Shown: in pieces, positions 43,356 through 50,030 of the stretch | Layout of the letters: every line of letters begins with the position of its first letter | Numbering within the stretch: the stretch's first letter is position 1 | Origin: Akkermansiaceae bacterium | GTDB taxonomy: Bacteria; Verrucomicrobiota; Verrucomicrobiia; Verrucomicrobiales; Akkermansiaceae | Direction of reading: 5' to 3' | DNA length: 61,674 bases | Assembly (NCBI GenBank): GCA_947462535.1 | Contig: CANHPN010000010.1 | Span: 1-61,674, forward strand | Translations under genes and position numbers: made by a program | The notes under the pieces: model-generated | Told to the model about the DNA's origin: nothing | Database searches by the model: none | The model's input: the letters and a program-made list of their open reading frames with translations, nothing else

Positions 43356-44591
43356 TTAAAACTCACTACTCAGACCGATATTGACCCTGCTACGACTGTA
43401 GTTGGTTCCCTGGAAATCAGAGTCGGAATTGGTGAAATTATAACCTAGAGAACCGGTAAGATAGTCATTGAGTTTCACAGAAAGCCCCAAATAACCATTG
43501 AAAAGATTTTCGGAACCATCCTCAACCGAAGCCCCACTTACAGTATTGCGCCCCTCTTGATACCAGGTTGGCACATAGTCCAGCCCTCCCAATAAACTGA
43601 GCATGCTTGAAAACGAATAAGTGAAAGACGCTCCCAAACGCAGCGTCCGGCGGTCGTCAAACTGCGCGGATATCCCATCCAGAAAAAGCTGACCAGTGTC
43701 ATTCGCCTCGATTCCGTAACGAAGAAATGACCGAAGGGCAAACTGCTGATTGACCGTCGAATTGAAAGCCAACTCAGCATAGGGACTGGTGGTGTCGACG
43801 GAGTTCCTGTCGGCTTGGTGAAGCTGGGCTCCAAGCCTGAAATTACCAACAGCTGTCGGACTGAAGCGACGCTCGATACCGGCTAGCAAGTAATGATCGG
43901 TGTAGTCCGAGGCATTACCATCCCCAGAAGTTTCACCATAGCGATAATCACCGGTCAAAACACTAGAGGGATCCAACTGATACCTCAACTGGTTGTATAA
44001 CTCCAGCGTCAAACGGTCGTTCTCAGTGCCGTTTTCATAGGTGTTGTTAATGACACGAAAACCTGTGTAGGTTCCGAAACGCTCCGACCAACGCCACCCA
44101 ACAGCTTGGTCGGTGTGCACGAAAGTAATTTCTCCACTCGTCAGAGAAGATGCATACCCATAAGAATAGTCAGGTTGGGCCTCGCGCCTGATCAAATTGG
44201 TTGACACGAAACGAAGACGCTCACTGTAGCGGAAGGTGTAATCAACCATTAAACTGGACTGATTATTCCATTGCTCAGTCCCTATGGCCTCAGGCTCTTC
44301 AAAATAATAAATCCCACCGAGCCTGGCGCTGACATCCCAAGTAGTTTGGGGCGATTTATTGAAAAATGTAAGTCCAACATATGGGGAGATGCCGTAGGAG
44401 CTCTCTTTTTCCGCGCCGACCGCGCCGGCCGCAATGTTGTCGTCATAGCTGAGCGAGCTGCCGACTACCCATTTAAGAGGCACCGACTCATTGAGATCGC
44501 TTCCGGCATAATAGAGACTTTGAGCTGAAACGGAAGAATTACCGGTTGCCAAAAGAACCACAAATAGAGATTTGATAGACTTATTTTTCAT
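43356..44591 (-). CDS. outer-membrane beta-barrel protein (BBP2-like)
   Basis: 411 residues from ATG 44591 (MKNKSIKSLFVVLLATGNSSVSAQ signal). The remainder is a series of alternating-pattern strands (SSLSYDDNIAAGAVGAEKES, LFNGYLGLSVKLNDYLTGSL, SRSRVNIGLSSEF), ending in Phe as outer-membrane barrels do for BAM recognition. Similar proteins of the BBP2 family accompany Wzc/Wza-type exopolysaccharide clusters. The terminator after it shows it is transcribed separately from the kinase. Confidence 0.85.
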   Translation of the reverse strand: MKNKSIKSLFVVLLATGNSSVSAQSLYYAGSDLNESVPLKWVVGSSLSYDDNIAAGAVGAEKESSYGISPYVGLTFFNKSPQTTWDVSARLGGIYYFEEPEAIGTEQWNNQSSLMVDYTFRYSERLRFVSTNLIRREAQPDYSYGYASSLTSGEITFVHTDQAVGWRWSERFGTYTGFRVINNTYENGTENDRLTLELYNQLRYQLDPSSVLTGDYRYGETSGDGNASDYTDHYLLAGIERRFSPTAVGNFRLGAQLHQADRNSVDTTSPYAELAFNSTVNQQFALRSFLRYGIEANDTGQLFLDGISAQFDDRRTLRLGASFTYSFSSMLSLLGGLDYVPTWYQEGRNTVSGASVEDGSENLFNGYLGLSVKLNDYLTGSLGYNFTNSDSDFQGTNYSRSRVNIGLSSEF

Positions 44592-44714
44592 TACAAAAGA
44601 AATTTTGGTGGTTTTGAGATACAGCCCTATGCACCAAAAAGTAATGCTTTCCAAGAAAAGGATCTCATCAACATCCGAAAATAAAGAGAATCACCTGTCG
44701 AAATAATCGGCGGT

Positions 44715-44768
44715 GGGCTAATTGGGAGGATTGGGCTAATTGGGAGGATTGGGCTAATTGGGAGGATT
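44715..44768 (-). repeat. 3 x 18-bp tandem repeat, each unit with an in-frame TAG
   Basis: Three identical copies of the 18-bp unit GGGCTAATTGGGAGGATT (plus strand). On the minus strand each unit reads Asn-Pro-Pro-Asn-stop-Pro in the frame of the preceding gene, whose stop lies in the first unit met. Confidence 0.92.
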
Positions 44769-45605
44769 GACGTTCGTCACCGGCGGTGGATTTACTACCG
44801 GAGGCACGACCGGAATCAGATCATTCCCACCTTGGCCGCCATCTGTCACACCCGAGTTGGAGTCCGAAGAAGAATTATCTCCCGGTGGAAAGCTCAGAAC
44901 ATCGCCTGACACGGCTTCCTTGGCCGCTTGAGCCACAAAAGCAGGGTCCGACTTCACCTGAGTGACTGCTGCCTGAATCTGTGTGGCAGCAATAGGAACC
45001 ATGGACTGGGCAACACTCTGAATGTTTTCGACTTGCGATGGGGCGGATTTACAAGCCTCTTCAACGATGGCTACGACCTGGTCAGGATTTGCGGCATTTC
45101 CACCGATCACTTGAATTGCCGAACGAACCGCCGCCTCAGCCACCTTAGGCGCCGCCAAAACGGCAGCACCGACGATTTCGGCGGATTGAAGAGGAGCGGA
45201 CTTACAGGCGGATTCCGTGATATTCGCAACCGTCTCTGCGGTTGCTGACTTTCCGCCAAAAATTTCAATCGCCGCAACGACTACTTCTGGAGCGTTTAAT
45301 GGAGAAGCAAGCACGGCAGCACCCACAATAGTTGCATACTGTGCGGGAGCTGCTCCACACGCCACCCGCACGATAGCGATTATTGCTTCTTGTGTGCCAT
45401 TCGACTCCTCAATGGCCGCTTGCACCAAGTCTGCGGCCATGAGCGGGTTGGATAATATCTGAGTCCTGAGCAATTGAAGGGAATTGGACGGATTCGACTT
45501 CAGCGCTTCTTTAAACGCCGAGAGCACCGCCGGACTTTCCTGAGCATGAAGCTGGAAAGCACCTAGCACTGCGCTTAACAGGATGACTGCGATTTTTTTT
45601 TTCAC
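44754..45605 (-). CDS. exported alanine-rich helical-repeat protein, unknown function
   Basis: 283 residues from GTG 45605 with a signal peptide (IAVILLSAVLGAFQLHAQ). Three helical repeats of about 54 residues (SACKSAPLQSAEIVGAAVLAAP; ACGAAPAQYATIVGAAVLASP) are followed by a Ser/Gly-rich linker and a Pro-rich tail (PPVVNPPPVTNVNPPN). No family is recognised. The codons after the start contain a run of ten A's (45593-45602). There is no Shine-Dalgarno, and the gene begins 28 bases after tRNA-Gly on the same strand, so it may be read from the tRNA transcript. The repeat architecture suggests a surface or periplasmic adhesin-like role. Confidence 0.75.
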   Translation of the reverse strand: MKKKIAVILLSAVLGAFQLHAQESPAVLSAFKEALKSNPSNSLQLLRTQILSNPLMAADLVQAAIEESNGTQEAIIAIVRVACGAAPAQYATIVGAAVLASPLNAPEVVVAAIEIFGGKSATAETVANITESACKSAPLQSAEIVGAAVLAAPKVAEAAVRSAIQVIGGNAANPDQVVAIVEEACKSAPSQVENIQSVAQSMVPIAATQIQAAVTQVKSDPAFVAQAAKEAVSGDVLSFPPGDNSSSDSNSGVTDGGQGGNDLIPVVPPVVNPPPVTNVNPPN

Positions 45606-45633
45606 AATTTGACTGGTTAAGTTTGTTGAATTT

Positions 45634-45707
45634 TGGAGCGGGCAGCGGGAATCGAACCCGCATGTCTAACTTGGAAGGATAGCGCTTTACCACTAAGCTA
45701 TGCCCGC
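45634..45707 (-). tRNA. tRNA-Gly(TCC)
   Basis: A 74-base cloverleaf on the minus strand. The 7-bp acceptor stem GCGGGCA/TGCCCGC, the anticodon loop CTTCCAA (anticodon TCC), the T-loop GGTTCGATTCC and an encoded 3' CCA are all present. It reads GGA codons. The next gene on the strand starts 28 bases downstream. Confidence 0.97.
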
Positions 45708-46114
45708 AAATCCCTAGGAAATTTAGTCGAGGTTTCCGGCTGTAAGCAAGACTTTTATGGCCTTGAAGCCAAATTAAAACAAAAAGACAATGAGCACCCT
45801 CGCTGAGCGCCGTTGAGCGAGGCGTATGGTGTTTGCTCCGGGGTGGATGCGGGGTGGTCGATTTTCATCCGCTGAGGAGCGGCGCGGCTTCGTCCGGCAG
45901 GCCGGGAAGCAGCTTGCCACCCAGCCGATGCCTGAGCAATCGGGTCAACGGCAACGTCCAGCGTTGGTCCAGGGCTCCATCGCTCGGTGATGGCGAGGAT
46001 GTGATGCAACTAGTTGATGATCAGTCTTAAATATCGGGCGATGGGGTCGCCTTTTTTGACCTGGACGCTGACTTTGACAGGTGCGACGACGGGGTCCCCT
46101 TCGGACAATTCGGC
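45708..46114 (-). other. unexplained intergenic region; a 34-codon frame follows the NIF3-like stop
   Basis: 407 bases with no gene I can defend. On the minus strand the NIF3-like frame continues after its TGA (46115-46117) for 34 codons that look like protein (GDPVVAPVKVSVQVKKGDPIARYL) to a TAG at 46010-46012. The rest (to 45708) has open frames in both directions with no recognisable protein and could be a degraded repeat or transposon remnant. Confidence 0.4.
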
Positions 46115-46870
46115 TCATAAGCCCGTGGGGTGGTGGTGAAACTCCCACGGAATCCCGAACAACTTAGCGACTCGTTCGGCGACCGCCTTAACTCCCGAGG
46201 TTTCCGTGGCATAATGCCCACCGTAGAAAACATTCAATGCGAGCTCCTCGGCAAGCGGATAACTCCAATGGGGACCCTCTCCCGTAATGAAGGAATCCAC
46301 TCCGGATGCGGCGACTTTCACGACCTCGCCGCCCGCCCCGCCCGTGATGATGCCGATTTTTGAAATCTGCTCAGGGCCTGCCGGGCACTGGTGGACCGGT
46401 CCCTCCAGCGCAGCTTGCAGCTGATCGGCAAGATCCTGGCGGGTACCGTCCCAAGCGCCCCGCAGGCCGATTAAAACTCCCTTTTGGTCAAAAAACGGCT
46501 CGGGGTTTAGGATTCCGATCGCGCGTGCGAGGAGAATGTTGTTTCCCAGTTCCGGATGGATATCGAGGGGAAGGTGGGAGGAATAGATGGCGAGGCCCGC
46601 ATCCATGGCGATTTTGAGTTTGCGGTAAAAGGCACCGGTCACGGGCTGCGTGCCCTGCCAAAACATGCCGTGGTGCACAATCAAGAGTCCCGGCCCGCCT
46701 TTTGCGGCGGCCTTGATGACCGGAAGCGATGCGTCCACCGCAGCCGCGACTCTTCCGATTTGTCCGGCGTTGGCCAATTGCAGGCCGTTCATCGCGCCCG
46801 GATAATCCGGGATTGAGCCTGTTTTCAGCTCCTGATCCAAATACGTTACCAATTCATCGAGTGAAACCAT
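46115..46870 (-). CDS. NIF3-like dinuclear-metal protein (YbgI/DUF34)
   Basis: A 251-residue protein of the widespread NIF3/YbgI family, which forms hexameric toroids with a dinuclear metal site; its function is uncertain. Metal-site motifs are visible: LLIVHHGMFW (two His) near residue 65, YSSHLPLD, and the C-terminal GGHYATE with His and Glu. Ends in HHHPTGL, a normal family terminus. Another 34 codons remain open in the same frame after the stop. Confidence 0.93.
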   Translation of the reverse strand: MVSLDELVTYLDQELKTGSIPDYPGAMNGLQLANAGQIGRVAAAVDASLPVIKAAAKGGPGLLIVHHGMFWQGTQPVTGAFYRKLKIAMDAGLAIYSSHLPLDIHPELGNNILLARAIGILNPEPFFDQKGVLIGLRGAWDGTRQDLADQLQAALEGPVHQCPAGPEQISKIGIITGGAGGEVVKVAASGVDSFITGEGPHWSYPLAEELALNVFYGGHYATETSGVKAVAERVAKLFGIPWEFHHHPTGL

Positions 46871-46878
46871 GGCGCACC

Positions 46879-47676
46879 CTAATCATGCCGACTCCAAATG
46901 ACAACGTCGGGAGTCGGGCTGATTTCCCGACCTGCGCAAAATTCCACCAAGTCCTTAGCCAAATCCGCCTCCCAACGGATCGACCGCCCCAACCAACTGA
47001 CCTCAAGACAAGCCGCGTGGAGCGCGTGACGGGGCAAAACCAGCCGCCGCTGCAATTCCGGAGTCCAGCCGGTCGCCATCCATTCCAAATACTCCGAACC
47101 ATCCCCGGAATAGAGCTTGTCGCCCACGATCGAGAAGCCGCAGCTGGCCAAATGAACACGAATCTGGTGCATCCGGCCCGTTTCGGGGAAACAACGAATC
47201 TGCGAAAACCTCCCCTCTCCCCGTTTAAAACGTCGCTCCACTTCAAATCGGGTCACGCAATCCCGCCCACGCGGACTGACCACCTGCCGAACCCAAACGT
47301 CCGATGGCCCCAACTCGCCTGCCCGGATGATCGGCTCAGCACACTCCCAAGCATTCATTTCCGGCCAACCGGTCACGATCGCCAGATATTCCTTCTTCGC
47401 CTGCCGTCTTTCAAAGATCCAGCCGAGTTCGCGCGCCGCCTGCGTGTGCTTGGCCACCAGCACCACTCCGCTGGTCTCCCGATCCAGCCGGGTGATGATG
47501 CCAAGGCGGGCCCCGTTTTGAATCTCATACGCCAGAAGCTGCTCCAGCCCGCCGAGCAGCGTCGGCTCAGGCTTTAAATTCGCCGGATGCACGATCAACG
47601 GCGCGGGTTTGTCCACCACGATCCAGTCATCGGATTCGTCGATCACCCGGAAATTGACGACCACCTGGAGGCTCAT
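46879..47676 (-). CDS. RluA-family pseudouridine synthase
   Basis: A 265-residue RNA modification enzyme. The catalytic Asp is in ITRLDRETSGVVLVAK, followed by KKEYLAIV and the GRMHQIRVHLAS motif, all typical of RluA-type enzymes. No S4 domain is present, and the short N-terminus (VIDESDDWIVVDKPA) fits the RluA/TruC group. The exact target (23S rRNA or tRNA) cannot be told. Its stop lies 8 bases from the NIF3-like start, so the two are probably co-transcribed. Confidence 0.93.
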   Translation of the reverse strand: MSLQVVVNFRVIDESDDWIVVDKPAPLIVHPANLKPEPTLLGGLEQLLAYEIQNGARLGIITRLDRETSGVVLVAKHTQAARELGWIFERRQAKKEYLAIVTGWPEMNAWECAEPIIRAGELGPSDVWVRQVVSPRGRDCVTRFEVERRFKRGEGRFSQIRCFPETGRMHQIRVHLASCGFSIVGDKLYSGDGSEYLEWMATGWTPELQRRLVLPRHALHAACLEVSWLGRSIRWEADLAKDLVEFCAGREISPTPDVVIWSRHD

Positions 47677-47700
47677 GGGAGAAATTACGCTTCAGTGCAC

Positions 47701-47734
47701 AGAAAAGCCAGAGGCCCGCAAGCGAGCCTCTGGC
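47701..47734 (-). terminator. intrinsic terminator of the bS22-like gene (minus strand)
   Basis: Perfect 9-bp stem GCCAGAGGC / GCCTCTGGC with a 10-base loop, followed on the minus strand by TTTTCT, 28 bases after the stop of the small basic protein. Confidence 0.8.
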
Positions 47735-47761
47735 GATTGAAAAACAAACCAATCCCAGTGA

Positions 47762-47866
47762 CTAGGACTTGTAGCGGAGACGCTTCTTGTGGCGGTTCTG
47801 CTTCATGCGCTTTTTGCGCTTGTGCTTGTTGATCTTGGTCTTACGGCGTTTCTTGATGGAGCCCAT
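47762..47866 (-). CDS. bS22-like (AURKAIP1/COX24 domain) 34-residue ribosomal protein
   Basis: An easily missed gene of 34 residues starting at ATG 47866 (MGSIKKRRKTKINKHKRKK). More than half of the residues are Lys or Arg. The pattern K-K-R-R-K-x-K-x-x-K-H-K-x-K-K-R matches the AURKAIP1/COX24 family, to which mitochondrial mS38 and the small mycobacterial ribosomal protein bS22 belong. I therefore infer a small-subunit ribosomal protein. A strong terminator follows, and hisG lies upstream on the same strand (29-base gap). Confidence 0.85.
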   Translation of the reverse strand: MGSIKKRRKTKINKHKRKKRMKQNRHKKRLRYKS

Positions 47867-47895
47867 GGCGTTCGGGGTTAGTTGTGGTGAAAGGA

Positions 47896-48780
47896 TTAGG
47901 GGACGATTTTGTTGAGCGGATATTCAATGATCCCCTCTGCCCCCAGACGCTTCAGTTCGGGGATGATGTCCCTGACGACGATTTCGTCAATCACTGTCTC
48001 AACGGCGACCCAACCTTCTTCGGAAAGCTGGGAAATCGTGGGACGGCGGAGTGACGGGAGTTTTTCCAAAAGCTCGGGCAAACGAGCGTTCGGGAAATTC
48101 ATTTTAAGCCCCACTTTGCCGCGGGCGCAGAGGGCGGCTTTGAGCAGCAGGGCGATGCGGTCCATTTTCTCCTTCTTCCAAGGATCCGCCGCAGCGGCAG
48201 GACTGGCGTAGAAGTGTGGAAACGAAGTCAGCAGCGTATCGACGATACGGAGGCGGTTGGCCTTGATCGAGGAACCCGTTTCGGTGACATCGACGATGGC
48301 ATCGACCAGATCCGGCACTTTGACCTCGGTCGCGCCCCATGAAAATTCGACTTCAGCCTTGATTCCGCGCTCGGCGAGGTAGCGCTGGGTGATTCCCACG
48401 CCTTCGGTGGCGATACGCTTTCCTTCCAGATCCTCGGGCTTGCGGATCGGAGAATCCTCCGGCACCACCAAAACCCATTTCGTAGGGCGGGTGGTCGCAC
48501 GGGAATAGGGCAACTCGCAGAGATCGATCAAATCGACGCCGTTTTCGTAAGCCCAATCATAACCGGTGATCCCGCAATCGATGAAACCCTGCCCCAGATA
48601 GCGGCCGATTTCCTGAGCGCGGATCAAGTAGAGATCCAGTTCCGCATCGTTCGAGCTCGGACGCAGGCCCCGCGACGAGACGTAAATCTCGTAGCCAGCC
48701 TTGGCCAGAAGCTCGATGGTGGGCTCCTGAAGGCTGCCTTTGGGAATCGCGACTTTCAGAGTTCGTGACGGGTCCGGCAT
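47896..48780 (-). CDS. hisG: ATP phosphoribosyltransferase, long form
   Basis: First enzyme of histidine synthesis. The 294-residue length and the C-terminal ~80-residue domain (MDRIALLLKAALCARGKVG ... VETVIDEIVVRDIIPELKRLGAEGI) mark the long, histidine-feedback-regulated form that needs no HisZ. Substrate motifs are present: VAIPKGSLQEPTIELL, FIDCGITGYDW and the PRPP loop DVTETGSSIKAN. Divergent from the amidohydrolase gene; the other his gene in the window, hisI, is far away. Confidence 0.97.
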   Translation of the reverse strand: MPDPSRTLKVAIPKGSLQEPTIELLAKAGYEIYVSSRGLRPSSNDAELDLYLIRAQEIGRYLGQGFIDCGITGYDWAYENGVDLIDLCELPYSRATTRPTKWVLVVPEDSPIRKPEDLEGKRIATEGVGITQRYLAERGIKAEVEFSWGATEVKVPDLVDAIVDVTETGSSIKANRLRIVDTLLTSFPHFYASPAAAADPWKKEKMDRIALLLKAALCARGKVGLKMNFPNARLPELLEKLPSLRRPTISQLSEEGWVAVETVIDEIVVRDIIPELKRLGAEGIIEYPLNKIVP

Positions 48781-48873
48781 GGGGGCGGCGGTTTAGGCCC
48801 CGCTTCTGGAGGAATCAAGCCATGTTTTGAATATTTTCTTCAAAGCCAAGCGCCTCCGCACCATGCTCCGCCC

Positions 48874-49731
48874 ATGCCGCGCCTCGCCCTGCTCCAGTCC
48901 GGAACCTTCGCCTCAAAGTCTGAATCCTTTGATCACCACGAGAAACTCATCCGCAAGGCCGCCGCAGAGGGCGCGAACATCGTCGTTACCCAGGAACTTT
49001 TTCTCACGCCGTATTTCTGCACCGTCGAGGACCCCGCGCTTTTCGATCTCGCCGATCCCCTGCCCGGCCCGGTCACCGACCGCCTCGGAAAAATCGCCGG
49101 CGAGCTCGGCATCGTCCTCATTTCCTCGCTCTTCGAACACCGCGGTCCCGGCCTCTACCACAACACCGCCGCCATCCATGACGCCGACGGCTCACTGATG
49201 GGCCTCTACCGGAAAAGCCACATCCCGCAGGACCCCGGCTTCGAGGAGAAATTCTACTTCACCCCCGGCGACAGCGGTTGGCCGGTCTGGGACACCCGGT
49301 TTGGCAAAATCGGCGTGCTCATTTGCTGGGACCAGTGGTATCCCGAGGCCGCCCGCCTAGTGGCCCTCGGCGGCGCGCAAATCCTCGTTTACCCCACCGC
49401 CATCGGCTGGCTGCCCGAAGAAAAGCCCACCCTCGGCGACGCCCAGCACTGCGCCTGGGAAACCGTCCAGCGCGGCCACGCCGTCGCTAACGGTTGCTAC
49501 CTCGCCGCTGTCAACCGCACCGGCTGCCAAGGCGACACCGAGTTCTGGGGCCGCTCCTTCATCGCCAACCCCTACGGCGAAATCGTCGCCAAAGCCTCCA
49601 CCGACCGCGAGGAAATCCTCCACCACGACCTCGACCTCCGAGCCGTCGAGGATTTCCGCCGCATCTGGCCCTTCTTCCGCGACCGCCGCATCGACGCTTA
49701 CGGGGACCTCACCAAGCGCTGGCGCGTTTGA
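48874..49731 (+). CDS. aguB: N-carbamoylputrescine amidase-like carbon-nitrogen hydrolase
   Basis: A 285-residue nitrilase-superfamily enzyme. The Glu-Lys-Cys triad is visible in TQELFLTPYFC (Glu), YRKSHIPQDPGF (Lys) and LICWDQWYPEAARL (Cys). The CWDQWYPE motif and FEEKFYFTPGDSGWPVW are typical of AguB, which hydrolyses N-carbamoylputrescine to putrescine. Agmatine deiminase (aguA) is not in view, so the pathway assignment is by family only. Confidence 0.9.
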   Translation: MPRLALLQSGTFASKSESFDHHEKLIRKAAAEGANIVVTQELFLTPYFCTVEDPALFDLADPLPGPVTDRLGKIAGELGIVLISSLFEHRGPGLYHNTAAIHDADGSLMGLYRKSHIPQDPGFEEKFYFTPGDSGWPVWDTRFGKIGVLICWDQWYPEAARLVALGGAQILVYPTAIGWLPEEKPTLGDAQHCAWETVQRGHAVANGCYLAAVNRTGCQGDTEFWGRSFIANPYGEIVAKASTDREEILHHDLDLRAVEDFRRIWPFFRDRRIDAYGDLTKRWRV

Positions 49732-49739
49732 GCTTCCCC

Positions 49740-49963
49740 ATGAACTGGCTCCACGGGTCGTTGCTCTCCGCATTTTTTGCCGTTCTGACCGGGATTCTGG
49801 CGAAGGTCGGCGTGACGGGTGTGGATTCGAATCTCGCCCCGAGCTGAGCGTGGTCATCGTGATCCTACTCGCCGCCTCCCTATAAAATCCGCTCGGCGGG
49901 TTCCTGATTATATCCGGCGCGGTGGTTCTCGCTTGGAAAAAGGGCAGGGCTGTCGGGGCTTGA
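49740..49963 (+). pseudogene. EamA-family (DMT) transporter remnant with internal deletion
   Basis: The N-terminal ~35 codons (MNWLHGSLLSAFFAVLTGIL, then AKVGVTGVDSNLA) are the typical start of a short EamA transporter. A second frame from about 49846 gives its end (LSVVIVILLAASL, stop, NPLGGFLIISGAVVLAWKK), ending in TGA at 49961-49963. The middle (perhaps 60 codons) is missing, the frame shifts at GCCCC, and an internal TAA is present. A decayed gene. It separates the amidase from the LTA-synthase-like gene. Confidence 0.85.
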
Positions 49964-50030
49964 CGTGCCGCCCCAACCACGGCTTCTTTCGCGAGTCGCC
50001 GAAGCTACTTCCGCTTTCCTACCCCACTCC

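Noticed and set aside
45755-46009. 84-codon minus-strand frame in the NIF3-tRNA gap
   Set aside because: No family, no start signal, and a competing frame on the other strand; left as unexplained DNA.
46115-46117. TGA as a selenocysteine codon in the NIF3-like gene
   Set aside because: The family ends normally at this point and no SECIS-like hairpin is evident just after the TGA.
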